Source: Ferruginibacter yonginensis (GTDB lineage: Bacteria > Bacteroidota > Bacteroidia > Chitinophagales > Chitinophagaceae). Taken from it: a stretch of DNA of 64,000 bases. This document shows positions 25,399 through 34,754 of the stretch, piece by piece. The stretch covers positions 868,001 to 932,000 of the forward strand of contig NZ_JBHSCZ010000002.1 of assembly GCF_042651465.1 (NCBI RefSeq), read 5' to 3'. The position numbers were made by a program, and so were the translations under genes. The notes beneath the pieces are model-generated. The model had not been told where the DNA came from. It saw only the letters and a program-made list of their open reading frames with translations, and did no database searches. Position 1 is the stretch's first letter. The number at the start of each line of letters is the position of its first letter.

Positions 25399-26766
25399 AT
25401 GATCAATATAAATAACATATCATCTATTTACTTCGCCGGTATCGGAGGTATTGGTATGAGTGCATTGGCTCGTTACTTTAACCAAAAAGGTATTAAAGTT
25501 TCTGGGTACGATAAAACGCCAACGCCACTTACAGATTTGTTAGTGAGTGAAGGTATACACATACATTTTATTGATGATGTTAATTTGATTGATAAAAATG
25601 TAGATGTAGTAGTGTACACACCTGCTATACCAGCCAATCATACAGAGTTAAATTTTTATAAAAATAACAATTACCCTTTGCTGAAGCGTAGCGATGTGTT
25701 AGGTTTACTTACAAAAGATACTTTTAATATTTGTGTAGCAGGTACACATGGTAAAACTACAACAAGTGCCATGATTGCTCATATTTTAAAAGATAGTGGT
25801 TTTGGGTGCAATGCATTTTTAGGAGGCATTGCTGCAAACTACAATACAAACTTTTGGGGTGGTGATAGTAATGTAACGGTTGTGGAAGCAGATGAATATG
25901 ACCGTAGTTTTTTAAAGCTATTTGCCGACATTGCTATTATAACCGCAATGGATGCTGACCATTTAGATATTTATGGTACCGAAGAAAATATGCAAAATGC
26001 GTTTATCAGTTTTGTAAATCAAATTAAAGCTAACGGTACACTTATTATAAAAGATAATTTACAACGTATTGATGAGTTTAAAGCAACTACAACATTAACC
26101 TATACTGCATTTAACGAAAAGGCTTCTGTTCATGTAAGCAATTTAAAAGTTGTAAATGGTAGTTATTTGTTTGATGTAGTGATAAACGATTATATCATTA
26201 AAGATGTACTGCTCAATATGGGTGGTAAACACAATATTGAAAATGTAACGGCAGCTATAACAGTGGCATTTCTATTAAAAGTAGATGAACAAAAAATCAA
26301 ATCAGCTGTTGCCAATTTTAAAGGGGTAAAACGCAGGTTTGAGTACATTATAAAATCTGATGATGTTGTAATGATTGATGATTATGCACATCATCCAGAA
26401 GAGTTGAGGGCGCTCATTAATGGTGCAAAGGAGTTATATCCTAACAAAAAATGTACAGTGGTATTTCAGCCACATTTATTTAGTAGAACCAATGATTTAG
26501 CAGAAGGCTTTGCTGAAGTATTGAGTATGGCTGATGAAACGATTTTGTTGCCAATTTACCCAGCAAGAGAGTTGCCAATGCCCGGCGTAACCAGTGAATT
26601 GATTTTAAATAAAATGACCAACGCAAAAAAGAGCGTTAAAGAAAAAGGTGCTTTGCTTGAATGGTTACAAACAAATAAGCCATCCTTATTTATTACGGCA
26701 GGTGCTGGAGATATTGATGCGATGTTAACCGACATAAAAAATATTATTACAAACAATGCCCATTAA
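25399..26766 (+). CDS. murC: UDP-MurNAc:L-alanine ligase MurC
   Basis: 455 residues. The N-terminal Rossmann-like start YFAGIGGIGMSALA, the ATPase loop VAGTHGKTTTSAM, EADEYDRSFL, MDADHLDIY, and the C-terminal FKGVKRRFEYI, DDYAHHPEEL and VFQPHLFSRT are MurC-specific. It adds the first L-alanine to UDP-MurNAc. MurB is not present in this cluster. The last 11 bp overlap ftsQ, so these two are probably translationally coupled. Confidence 0.95.
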   Translation: MININNISSIYFAGIGGIGMSALARYFNQKGIKVSGYDKTPTPLTDLLVSEGIHIHFIDDVNLIDKNVDVVVYTPAIPANHTELNFYKNNNYPLLKRSDVLGLLTKDTFNICVAGTHGKTTTSAMIAHILKDSGFGCNAFLGGIAANYNTNFWGGDSNVTVVEADEYDRSFLKLFADIAIITAMDADHLDIYGTEENMQNAFISFVNQIKANGTLIIKDNLQRIDEFKATTTLTYTAFNEKASVHVSNLKVVNGSYLFDVVINDYIIKDVLLNMGGKHNIENVTAAITVAFLLKVDEQKIKSAVANFKGVKRRFEYIIKSDDVVMIDDYAHHPEELRALINGAKELYPNKKCTVVFQPHLFSRTNDLAEGFAEVLSMADETILLPIYPARELPMPGVTSELILNKMTNAKKSVKEKGALLEWLQTNKPSLFITAGAGDIDAMLTDIKNIITNNAH

Positions 26767-28003
26767 TAAAATTAAAATAAAGCAAATTTTATTGGGCATC
26801 TTTTGGATGCTGATTGCCAGTAGCTGTATCATGCTATTGGTGGCAGCTGTACGCCATAAAGAAGCAGCTTTATGTAAGGGCTTGTTGATTGATATTGAAG
26901 GCATCAACAATAATTTTTTTATTGATAAAAATGATGTTTATCAAATTATAAAAAAATATGGTGGCGATACTACGCAACAAAGAAGCATAGCTAGTATTGA
27001 TTTGAAAAAAATTGAAAAGCAACTTGAAAATGATGTATGGATTAAAGATGCTGAATTGTATTTTGATAACAATAATATTTTAAACGTTGCAGTACAAGAA
27101 AGAGCACCAATAGCAAGAATATTTACGAATGGTGGTAATACTTTTTACATTGATAGTAGTTGTAAGGTATTACCATTGAGTGAAAAGTTTTCTGCTAGAG
27201 TGCCCATTTTTACTGGCTTCGCAACTGAAGCAATTATTTTATCAAAGCAAGATAGTAGTATAGTTCTAAGTATTAAAAAATTAAGTACAGCTATAAATGC
27301 TGATCCTTTTTTAACAGCAATGATTGATCAAGTAATTATTAATAGCAATGCCACATTTGATTTGGTGCCTAAGTTAGGTAACCAACAAATTATTTTTGGC
27401 GAAGCAGTTGATATTGCTGCAAAATTTGATAAACTAAAAATGTTTTATAAAGATGTAATCACCAATGTAGGGTGGAACCGTTACAACATTATAAACCTGC
27501 AATATAAAAACCAAGTAGTAGCTAAAATTAGAGGTAAAGAAGATGTTACGGCTGATTCACTTAGAACAATGGAACTCATGCAGTTTATTGCCGCAGATGC
27601 TGCAAAACGTTCGGCTGATTCATCGCAAATTTTTATTGCTGATGCTGATAGAGCCAATGCAGATAGTAGCTTGTTGCAACAATCATTTGAGAGAGAAGAG
27701 CAAGTAGAAAATAGTTCACCTGCTTTTAGTAATACAGCAGCAGTTGCTAACACCAACAAAACTCCAGCATCAACTTTGCCAGTTACAACATCTGTTAAAC
27801 CATCAACTTTAGTTAAACCTGCAGTGGTACAAAAGGTAGAAAAATTGCCAGCTAAACCACCACCCAATAAATCATTAAAAACGGCTCAAACTAAAATGAT
27901 GGCAAAGCCACTTATAAAAAAAGCGCCTGATAAAAAACCAGTAGAAAAAAAACCAGTTATTAAAAAGGCGGCTGTAACAAATAAAAACAGTAACGAATAT
28001 TAA
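26756..28003 (+). CDS. ftsQ: FtsQ/DivIB-like divisome protein with long basic C-terminal tail
   Basis: 415 residues. A short cytoplasmic N-terminus and one membrane helix (~8-31) are followed by a POTRA-type region (~44-115, with IDLKKIEKQLENDVWIKDAELYF and VQERAPIARI). The FtsQ beta domain extends to ~260. Residues ~262-415 are an extra, probably disordered tail. It is Ala/Ser/Asp-rich at first, then Lys/Pro-rich from ~345 (repeated KKP/KKA). Typical FtsQ proteins end soon after the beta domain. Since FtsQ's C-terminus is periplasmic, the basic tail could touch peptidoglycan or acidic partners; this is inference. Overlaps murC by 11 bp. Confidence 0.85.
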   Translation: MPINKIKIKQILLGIFWMLIASSCIMLLVAAVRHKEAALCKGLLIDIEGINNNFFIDKNDVYQIIKKYGGDTTQQRSIASIDLKKIEKQLENDVWIKDAELYFDNNNILNVAVQERAPIARIFTNGGNTFYIDSSCKVLPLSEKFSARVPIFTGFATEAIILSKQDSSIVLSIKKLSTAINADPFLTAMIDQVIINSNATFDLVPKLGNQQIIFGEAVDIAAKFDKLKMFYKDVITNVGWNRYNIINLQYKNQVVAKIRGKEDVTADSLRTMELMQFIAADAAKRSADSSQIFIADADRANADSSLLQQSFEREEQVENSSPAFSNTAAVANTNKTPASTLPVTTSVKPSTLVKPAVVQKVEKLPAKPPPNKSLKTAQTKMMAKPLIKKAPDKKPVEKKPVIKKAAVTNKNSNEY

Positions 28004-28043
28004 ATTGAAACACAAACACACAAACACATAAACAAACAACATT

Positions 28044-29432
28044 ATGAACAACGAACAACCGGTTATTGTAGGCCTCGACATCGGAACAACCAAAATTGCA
28101 GCCATTGCAGGCCGTAAAAATGAATTTGGTAAGTTAGAAATTTTAGGCTTCGGTAGAGCCAATAGCAACGGCGTAACACATGGTATGGTATTGAATATTG
28201 ATCAAACCATTAAAGCTATTACTGCCGCTTTAGAAAACTGTTATGCATCAAACCCAAGCTTATCAATCAGCGAAGTATATGTTGGTATTGCTGGGCACCA
28301 CATTAAAAGTTTACAAACAAGAGGCGATATTGTACGCCAACAAAATGATGATGAAATTCGTCAGGAAGAAATTGATAAATTAATAGCTGATCAGTACCGT
28401 ACTTACATACCTGCTGGTGATCAAATTATTGATGTAATTCCACAAGAGTTTACGGTAGATAATTTTCAAAATATTCCAAACCCTATTGGCTATAGTGGGG
28501 TAAAAGTGGGGGCTAATTTTCACATCATCACCGGTGATAAAAATGCCATTCGTAACATTAACCGCAGCGTTGAAAAATCAGGTTTAATTACCAAAGATTT
28601 AGTGTTACAACCATTAGCATCAGCCGCTGCCGTAATGTGCGATCAAGATTTAGAAGCAGGTGTAGCAATTGTTGATATTGGTGGTGGAACAACAGATTTA
28701 GCCGTATTTTATGAAGGTATATTAAAGCACACGGCTGTTATACCTTTTGGTGGCGAAAACATAACGCAAGATATTAAAACTGGTTTGGGCGTTTTAAAAA
28801 CCCAAGCAGAGCAATTGAAAATACAATTTGGTAGTGCGTTAAGCGATGAAACAAAAGCCAATCAATTTATTACCATACCTGGTTTAAGAGGTATGCCTGC
28901 AAAAGAAATTTCGGTTAAAAATTTAGCCAATATTATACAGGCTCGTATGGGTGAAATTTTAGATTTTGTTAGCTTCCATTTAAAGCAAGTGGGGCTAGAT
29001 AATCGTATGCTGAACGGCGGTATTATTTTAACTGGTGGTGGTGCACAATTAAAACACTTATTGCAATTAACAGAATATGCAACTGGTTTAAATGCACGTA
29101 TAGGCTTCCCTAATGAGCATTTAGCAGCTAATCAAATTGATGAATTATCAAAACCAATGTACAGCACTTGTATCGGGTTAATTTTAAAAGGATACAACGA
29201 TTACGAAAATAAAAATAAAAAGTTAGGCCAAAACTTTATTAAAGTAGCTGGTAGTACTGTGGGTATTTTACAAACCACAACAGAAACAACTGTTGACGAA
29301 ACAGCACCAGCTATTGAAACACCAGCTGAACCAGAAGTGGTAAAACGTAAAAAAACAATCAAAGGTTTTATGGATAGTTTTAAAACCAACCTTATTGAAA
29401 TGTTTAAAGAAGAAGAAGACGGTCAGTTTTAA
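28044..29432 (+). CDS. ftsA: cell-division actin homologue FtsA
   Basis: 462 residues. The actin-type nucleotide-binding motifs are VGLDIGTTKIAAIAG at the start, VAIVDIGGGTTDLAVF in the middle, and GGIILTGGGAQLKHL late. The SHS2/1C region lies near VSIS-type segments around residues 85-160. The C-terminus carries a linker rich in Thr/Pro/Glu, then IKGFMDSFKTNLIEMF, an amphipathic helix suited to membrane anchoring of the Z-ring. It binds the FtsZ C-terminal peptide. 40 bp after ftsQ and 52 bp before ftsZ. Confidence 0.95.
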   Translation: MNNEQPVIVGLDIGTTKIAAIAGRKNEFGKLEILGFGRANSNGVTHGMVLNIDQTIKAITAALENCYASNPSLSISEVYVGIAGHHIKSLQTRGDIVRQQNDDEIRQEEIDKLIADQYRTYIPAGDQIIDVIPQEFTVDNFQNIPNPIGYSGVKVGANFHIITGDKNAIRNINRSVEKSGLITKDLVLQPLASAAAVMCDQDLEAGVAIVDIGGGTTDLAVFYEGILKHTAVIPFGGENITQDIKTGLGVLKTQAEQLKIQFGSALSDETKANQFITIPGLRGMPAKEISVKNLANIIQARMGEILDFVSFHLKQVGLDNRMLNGGIILTGGGAQLKHLLQLTEYATGLNARIGFPNEHLAANQIDELSKPMYSTCIGLILKGYNDYENKNKKLGQNFIKVAGSTVGILQTTTETTVDETAPAIETPAEPEVVKRKKTIKGFMDSFKTNLIEMFKEEEDGQF

Positions 29433-29484
29433 AGTAACAGGCTAACAAACCCATTAAATTTTTTAACACATAAATTCAACAAAC

Positions 29485-31392
29485 ATGATACATTTTGATT
29501 TGCCAAAAGATCAATCATCTATTATAAAAGTAATAGGTGTTGGCGGTGGCGGAAGCAATGCTGTAAACCATATGTTTGCACAAAATATTGAAGGCGTAAA
29601 CTTTATTATTTGCAATACAGATGCTCAAGCGATTGCACAAAGTAAAGTGCCTAACAAAATACAACTTGGTCCACACCTTACACAAGGTTTAGGTGCTGGT
29701 GCTAACCCATTAATTGGTAGACAAGCTACTGAAGAAAGCCTAGAAGAAATAAAACGCATTTTAGAAGTCAATACAAAAATGGCATTCATTACTGCTGGCA
29801 TGGGCGGTGGTACAGGTACAGGTGGTGCACCTATAATTGCCAAAATTTGTAAAGATTTAAATATACTAACCGTTGGTATTGTTACCACACCTTTTGCTTA
29901 CGAGGGTAAAAAACGAATTGCCCAAGCAGAAGAGGGAATTATGTTGTTGAAAAACCACGTTGATACCTTATTGGTGATTAGCAATGATAAATTGCGTCAC
30001 CAATTTGGTAACCTAAAAATGAAAGAAGCGTTTAATAAAGCTGATGATATTTTAGCAACAGCTGCTAAATGTATTACAGATGTTATTAATAGTACCGGAC
30101 AAATTAATGTGGATTTTGCCGATGTATGCACCGTAATGAGTAATGGTGGCGTAGCCATTTTAGGAAGTGCTACCGCAGCTGGTGAAAACAGGGCACACCT
30201 TGCTATTGAAAATGCTTTAACCTCACCATTATTAAATGATAATGATATTAGAGGCGCTAAGTGGATATTAATCAACATCAACTCTAATGAAGGTGAACAT
30301 GAGTTTACTATGGATGAAGTTGAAGTGATTCAAAATTATATTTTAAGCCAAGCTGGTGAAGAAACAGATGTTATTTTAGGTTTAGGATATGATAATACTT
30401 TAGGTGATAAAATTGGTATTACTTTAATTGCAACGGGCTTTGAACATAAAGATCCGTTTCCTCAAAATAAAGTAAATACAGCAGTTACACAACCTACAAC
30501 TGACAAAGTAGTTATGCAATTAGAAATGCCTACTACGCCTGCACCGGTTGCAAAAACTGTGGTGAACGAGCCTGTACCTGTAACCGCATCGCAGCCTACT
30601 TTACAGTTTGATTTAGAAGATGCTATAGCCGCTACAAAAGCTACTGAAATGCCAGTTGTTGAACCAACTTTAGGCAGTGCCGAAGTTAAAGAGCAAACAG
30701 TTGAAACTACACCAACAGTGGCTGATGATGCACCAGTATTTTTTGAAATTTCAACAGCGGTTGATCAAATACCGGTAGTACAGTTTGATACTGAAATGGT
30801 AGCTACACCTGCACCAGAAGTTACTGCACCAGTAACGCCAGTAGCGCAAATAAATAATAATATTAATCAAGAGGCTAGCAATAAAAGCCACCTTTCGTCG
30901 GGGGGCTTTCTGGTGAAACCAACACAAATTTACGTGGAGGAATCGCCTGTAGTTTTAAAATCCACATCGGTAGAGGAACCACTACCTGTGCAAACACCAA
31001 TGCAGAACGACGAACCTGTTATTGAAATGCATTTGGTAGTTAAAGAAACCTTAGAAGCGGCGGAGGAAAAGCCTGCAACACCTAACCACACTCAGCCTTT
31101 TATGAGCAAACCTGTTGAGGAACCTGCGATGCAGGACGAATCAGATGAGCTTAGGCGCCGGGCTATGGATCGTATCGCTAAGTTGAGAAATTTATCTTTC
31201 AACGTTAATGCGGCTGATCCTAACAACGAGTTTGAAACAGTGCCAGCTTACCTTCGCCGCAATATGGAAATGCACAACCAAATTGCTGATGTTGAAACAT
31301 TTTACAGCAATTACACGGTAAGTAGCGATGATAAAAACCAAGGTGAAATTAATACCATTAATAATTTTTTAGACGGCAAAAAGCCTGATTAA
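29485..31392 (+). CDS. ftsZ: cell-division tubulin homologue FtsZ with extended C-terminus
   Basis: 635 residues, far longer than E. coli FtsZ (383). The GTPase core has IGVGGGGSNAVNHM, the tubulin signature MGGGTGTGGAPII, NKADDIL and LININSNEGEHEFTMDEV. After ~residue 325 a linker of about 250 residues rich in Pro/Val/Thr/Glu follows. The conserved C-terminal peptide VPAYLRRN is at 586-593 but is not terminal; 42 residues follow, ending INNFLDGKKPD. This arrangement resembles Bacteroidota FtsZ. The peptide should bind FtsA. Last gene of the cluster, followed by the terminator at 31452. Confidence 0.95.
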   Translation: MIHFDLPKDQSSIIKVIGVGGGGSNAVNHMFAQNIEGVNFIICNTDAQAIAQSKVPNKIQLGPHLTQGLGAGANPLIGRQATEESLEEIKRILEVNTKMAFITAGMGGGTGTGGAPIIAKICKDLNILTVGIVTTPFAYEGKKRIAQAEEGIMLLKNHVDTLLVISNDKLRHQFGNLKMKEAFNKADDILATAAKCITDVINSTGQINVDFADVCTVMSNGGVAILGSATAAGENRAHLAIENALTSPLLNDNDIRGAKWILININSNEGEHEFTMDEVEVIQNYILSQAGEETDVILGLGYDNTLGDKIGITLIATGFEHKDPFPQNKVNTAVTQPTTDKVVMQLEMPTTPAPVAKTVVNEPVPVTASQPTLQFDLEDAIAATKATEMPVVEPTLGSAEVKEQTVETTPTVADDAPVFFEISTAVDQIPVVQFDTEMVATPAPEVTAPVTPVAQINNNINQEASNKSHLSSGGFLVKPTQIYVEESPVVLKSTSVEEPLPVQTPMQNDEPVIEMHLVVKETLEAAEEKPATPNHTQPFMSKPVEEPAMQDESDELRRRAMDRIAKLRNLSFNVNAADPNNEFETVPAYLRRNMEMHNQIADVETFYSNYTVSSDDKNQGEINTINNFLDGKKPD

Positions 31393-31451
31393 CAATGCTT
31401 ACTCTGAAGCTAGGCTTCGGTTGTTTTGTGTTTATGTTTACAGTTTGTGTA

Positions 31452-31480
31452 GCCCCTTTCAGCAATGAAAGGGGCTTGTG
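31452..31480 (+). terminator. intrinsic terminator of the dcw cluster
   Basis: A perfect 10-bp stem, GCCCCTTTCA (31452-31461) with TGAAAGGGGC (31466-31475), encloses a GCAA tetraloop. TTGTGTTTT follows. It lies 60 bp after the ftsZ stop. Confidence 0.8.
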
Positions 31481-31530
31481 TTTTATTGTAAGGTATGCGT
31501 TAGTTTGCTGATGATGTATGTACTGTTGCT

Positions 31531-31600
31531 GATGGGCTGCCGGATGGAAGCGGCACCGAATCCGCTGCGGCGGTGAAGGTACAGCGTACAGCCGGTTAAG
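31531..31600 (+). repeat. GC-rich intergenic block, possible degenerate member of a dispersed repeat
   Basis: This block is much richer in G+C than its surroundings and contains no gene. GGATGGAAGCGGCACC and AGCGTACAGCC parallel GGATTGCAGCGGCTACC and AGCGTAAAGCC in the copy at 53491-53590 (read on the minus strand). Similarity is partial, so membership is tentative. Confidence 0.35.
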
Positions 31601-31630
31601 TGTTGCAGTAGTAGCTTTGGTTGAGAGCCC

Positions 31631-32230
31631 CTAAACTAATTTTTGAAATAAAGCTGTTTTTAGCTGTTGCTCCCACTCATTTTTTAGTATACTCAAAACA
31701 ATACTATTACGCCTACCACCTTGAAGGTTGGGTAAATGGCTACGTAAAATACCTTCAACGGTACAGCCAATACTTTTCATAGCGGCGATGCTTTTTTGAT
31801 TACGATCATCAGCCCTAAATTCTACACGTTGCATACTCATTTGCTCAAACGCAAAGTTGAGTAGTAAATATTTACAATGTTTGTTAAGCCCTGTACCTTG
31901 AAATTGTTGACCATACCAAGTATACCCTAATTGTGTAGTTCCATATTTTAATTGAATATCATAAAATCGGGTGCAACCTGCATATTGTTGTAATTGTTTA
32001 TCGTATACCGCAAAAGGGTAGGCGGTACCTTGTAGATTATCGTGTAAAGCAGTTTCAATATACTGCTGCATACCATTAGCGCCGTTTACGGCTACCAAGG
32101 AGTATTGCCACAAATTGGGCTGTTCTATTGCGAAATGCTTTAAAAAGTAATAATGTTCGGTTGTTAATGGCGCTAACCGTACACGTTCATTTTCGAGTAA
32201 GTACGGCTGGTGAATATCAAAGCTTGTCAT
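31631..32230 (-). CDS. RimJ/RimL-type GNAT N-acetyltransferase
   Basis: 199 residues. Start pattern LLENERVRLAPLTTEHY and the acetyl-CoA-binding region around LGYTWYGQQFQGTGLNKHCKYLLLNFAFE (Q/R-G-x-G/A variant QGTGLN) match GNAT enzymes of the RimJ/RimL branch. The late RVEFRADDRNQKSIAAMKSIGCTVEGILRSH is also typical. It acetylates a protein N-terminus or small amine; the substrate is unknown. It is monocistronic, convergent with ftsZ and divergent from kup. Confidence 0.85.
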   Translation of the reverse strand: MTSFDIHQPYLLENERVRLAPLTTEHYYFLKHFAIEQPNLWQYSLVAVNGANGMQQYIETALHDNLQGTAYPFAVYDKQLQQYAGCTRFYDIQLKYGTTQLGYTWYGQQFQGTGLNKHCKYLLLNFAFEQMSMQRVEFRADDRNQKSIAAMKSIGCTVEGILRSHLPNLQGGRRNSIVLSILKNEWEQQLKTALFQKLV

Positions 32231-32312
32231 GTAGTTATGGGGTTGCTTTTTGTAAAGTTGGTTATAATAAAATGTGCAGAAATCTGTATCGGTTTATTCA
32301 AAATTTTCCGTT

Positions 32313-32320
32313 TACATTTG
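32313..32320 (+). promoter_or_regulatory. putative -7 promoter box of kup
   Basis: TACATTTG matches TAnnTTTG exactly, 51 bp before the kup GTG. The -33 box is not a clear TTTG. The predicted start would put the inverted repeat at 32328-32351 at the very beginning of the mRNA. Confidence 0.35.
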
Positions 32321-32327
32321 TAAAAGT

Positions 32328-32351
32328 TTTGTTAGTTTTTTTGCTAACAAA
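32328..32351 (+). repeat. inverted repeat in the kup leader
   Basis: TTTGTTAG (32328-32335) and CTAACAAA (32344-32351) are an exact 8-bp inverted repeat around a T-rich 8-nt loop, ending 19 bp before the start codon. It could be an mRNA hairpin or an operator. Confidence 0.4.
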
Positions 32352-32370
32352 GTTTTAAAAATCTTTTTTT

Positions 32371-34398
32371 GTGGGTAAACATATCAACAAAGTTTCAGCT
32401 GCAGGTATTGTTATTGCGCTGGGCATTATTTATGGAGACATTGGTACTTCTCCACTCTACGTTTTCAGTGAAATTATTAACGGTAAAGTTATTAATGATT
32501 TTTTAATCATTGGTGGGCTATCGTGTATTATTTGGACCTTAACCTTACAAACTACCATTAAGTACGTTATACTTACTTTAAAGGCTGATAATAAGGGTGA
32601 AGGTGGTATTTTTTCGCTGTACACCTTAGTGAGGCGACAAAAAAAATGGTTGGTATTACCAGCAATGATTGGTGGTGCAGCGCTTTTGGCTGATGGTATG
32701 ATTACGCCTCCCATTACCGTTACTGCTGCTGTGGAAGGGCTTGATAACCTCCCCATATTGCATGGTATACAGCTTAAAACCATTATAATAATTGTATTGG
32801 TGATTTTATCTGTGCTGTTTTTTATGCAGCAGTTTGGTACCAACTCCATAGGCAAATTATTTGGACCAATTATGATTATTTGGTTTGCAATGTTAGCCGT
32901 TTTAGGAGCAGCACATATTGCAGACGATTTACAAATTTTAAAAGCATTTAACCCTTATTATGCGTTTGATTTATTGGCGCATTACCCTAAAGGATTTTTA
33001 TTATTAGGAGCCGTGTTTTTGTGTACCACCGGTGCTGAAGCTCTTTACAGCGACTTAGGGCATTGTGGTAGAGGCAACATTCGCTACAGTTGGATATTTG
33101 TAAAAACAGCGTTGATATTAAATTATTTAGGTCAAGGTGCATATTTATTGAAAGAACATAGAGGAACCATATTTGCCACCAAAGAGTTTTTAGAAGATAA
33201 AACCTTTATGGCCTTACACCCTTTGGCAAAAGAAATGAGTAATCCGTTTTATGGTTTAATGCCTAGTTGGTTTTTAACCATTGGTATTGTAATAGCTACT
33301 ATTGCAGCCATTATTGCTAGTCAGGCTTTAATAAGCGGTTCATTTACTTTAATAAGTGAAGCCATTCGTTTAAACTTGTGGCCTCGTATGAAAATTAATT
33401 ATCCTTCAGAAGCGAAGGGACAATTATTTATACCGGGCATTAATACCATGTTGTACTTAGGTTGTTGTGGTATTGTATTATACTTTCAAACATCAGGTGC
33501 TATGGGCGCTGCGTATGGTTTAGCTATAACATTGTGTATGTTGGCTACTACTATTCTAATGGCCAATTATATGATCACCAAAAGGGTAAACCAATGGTTG
33601 ATATACGTATTCCTTTTTGTGTTTTTAAGTATTGAAATTAGTTTCTTGTTAGCTAATCTTAATAAATTTTCACATGGTGGTTATGTTACTTTAATTATTG
33701 GCGGCTTATTGTTCGCTGTTATGTATATATGGTTTAGGGCTCGTAAAATTAAAAATAGGTATGTTGAGTTTGTAAGGGTTGATGAGTATGTGCCAAAGTT
33801 AGAAGAGCTTAGTAACGATACCACTGTACCTAAGTTTGCTACGCACTTGGTATATTTAACCAGTGCCGATAACCCTAAAGAAATTGAACACAAAATTATT
33901 TACAGCATATTAAGTGGCAAACCAAAACGAGCCGATATTTATTGGTTTGTACACGTTGATACTTTAGATGACCCGTATACATCAGAATACTCCGTAACAC
34001 ATATTATACCAAATGATATTATTAGGGTTGAATTTAGGTTGGGCTTTAGAATAGCACCTCGAATTAACCTCATGTTTAAACGAGTGGTAGAAGATTTAGT
34101 GGCCAACCGAGAAGTAAACATTACGAGTAGGTACGAAAGCCAGCAACGTAATAATATAGTAGGCGATTTTCAATTTATTGTTTTAGAGAAATTTTTAAGT
34201 CAAGATAATGAACTGCCTTTCTTCGAAAAATTGATTATGAAAGGTTATTTCTGGATCAAAGAAATTTCGTTGAGTGAAGAAAGGGGTTTTGGTTTAGAAC
34301 AAAGTAATGTGATGGTAGAGAAATTTCCGTTGGTAGTTGCACCTATTGGTAAATTAAAAATGACCAGGGTATTTCATAACGAAGAAGAAGGGTATTAA
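32371..34398 (+). CDS. kup: Kup-type potassium uptake transporter
   Basis: 675 residues with a GTG start at 32371. The N-terminal signature ALGIIYGDIGTSPLYVF and the DNKGEGGIFSLYTLV block are diagnostic of KUP/HAK/KT transporters. About twelve membrane segments fill residues ~10-450, and a hydrophilic C-terminal domain of ~220 residues follows. It imports K+ by H+ symport. The following rhodanese gene starts 27 bp after its stop. Leader features at 32313-32351 hint at its own promoter and a regulated leader. Confidence 0.9.
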   Translation: MGKHINKVSAAGIVIALGIIYGDIGTSPLYVFSEIINGKVINDFLIIGGLSCIIWTLTLQTTIKYVILTLKADNKGEGGIFSLYTLVRRQKKWLVLPAMIGGAALLADGMITPPITVTAAVEGLDNLPILHGIQLKTIIIIVLVILSVLFFMQQFGTNSIGKLFGPIMIIWFAMLAVLGAAHIADDLQILKAFNPYYAFDLLAHYPKGFLLLGAVFLCTTGAEALYSDLGHCGRGNIRYSWIFVKTALILNYLGQGAYLLKEHRGTIFATKEFLEDKTFMALHPLAKEMSNPFYGLMPSWFLTIGIVIATIAAIIASQALISGSFTLISEAIRLNLWPRMKINYPSEAKGQLFIPGINTMLYLGCCGIVLYFQTSGAMGAAYGLAITLCMLATTILMANYMITKRVNQWLIYVFLFVFLSIEISFLLANLNKFSHGGYVTLIIGGLLFAVMYIWFRARKIKNRYVEFVRVDEYVPKLEELSNDTTVPKFATHLVYLTSADNPKEIEHKIIYSILSGKPKRADIYWFVHVDTLDDPYTSEYSVTHIIPNDIIRVEFRLGFRIAPRINLMFKRVVEDLVANREVNITSRYESQQRNNIVGDFQFIVLEKFLSQDNELPFFEKLIMKGYFWIKEISLSEERGFGLEQSNVMVEKFPLVVAPIGKLKMTRVFHNEEEGY

Positions 34399-34425
34399 CA
34401 TCACTTTTTAAACCAGCTGTTACCA

Positions 34426-34734
34426 TTGAAAAGTATTACGCCTACTGCATTACAACAACAAATACAATCAGGTGAGTCGTTGGTATTAATTGATGTGAGA
34501 GAGCCGTTTGAGCATCACGATTTTAATATAGGCGGTACATTAATACCCATGCAAACAGTGTTAGAACGCATTGATGAAATACCGTTAACTGGTAATGTTG
34601 TATTGTATTGTGCCAAGGGTATAAGAAGCGGTATAGTAATTCAAAGGTTAGAGGAAAAATTTGGATACACTAATTTAACTAACTTACAAGGAGGTATGTA
34701 TGCATGGCGTAACACTTTCGGTGATATTGTTTAA
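34426..34734 (+). CDS. single-domain rhodanese (sulfurtransferase)
   Basis: 102 residues with a TTG start at 34426. It contains VLIDVREPFEHHDFNIGG and the active-site loop YCAKGIRS with the nucleophilic Cys, then LQGGMYAWR, all standard for a single rhodanese domain. No signal peptide, so cytoplasmic. It would transfer sulfane sulfur from thiosulfate or a persulfide. It sits in a plus-strand series after kup and before two alpha/beta hydrolases; there is no obvious metabolic link. Confidence 0.9.
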   Translation: MKSITPTALQQQIQSGESLVLIDVREPFEHHDFNIGGTLIPMQTVLERIDEIPLTGNVVLYCAKGIRSGIVIQRLEEKFGYTNLTNLQGGMYAWRNTFGDIV

Positions 34735-34754
34735 TTATTTGCAAACCACTTTTT

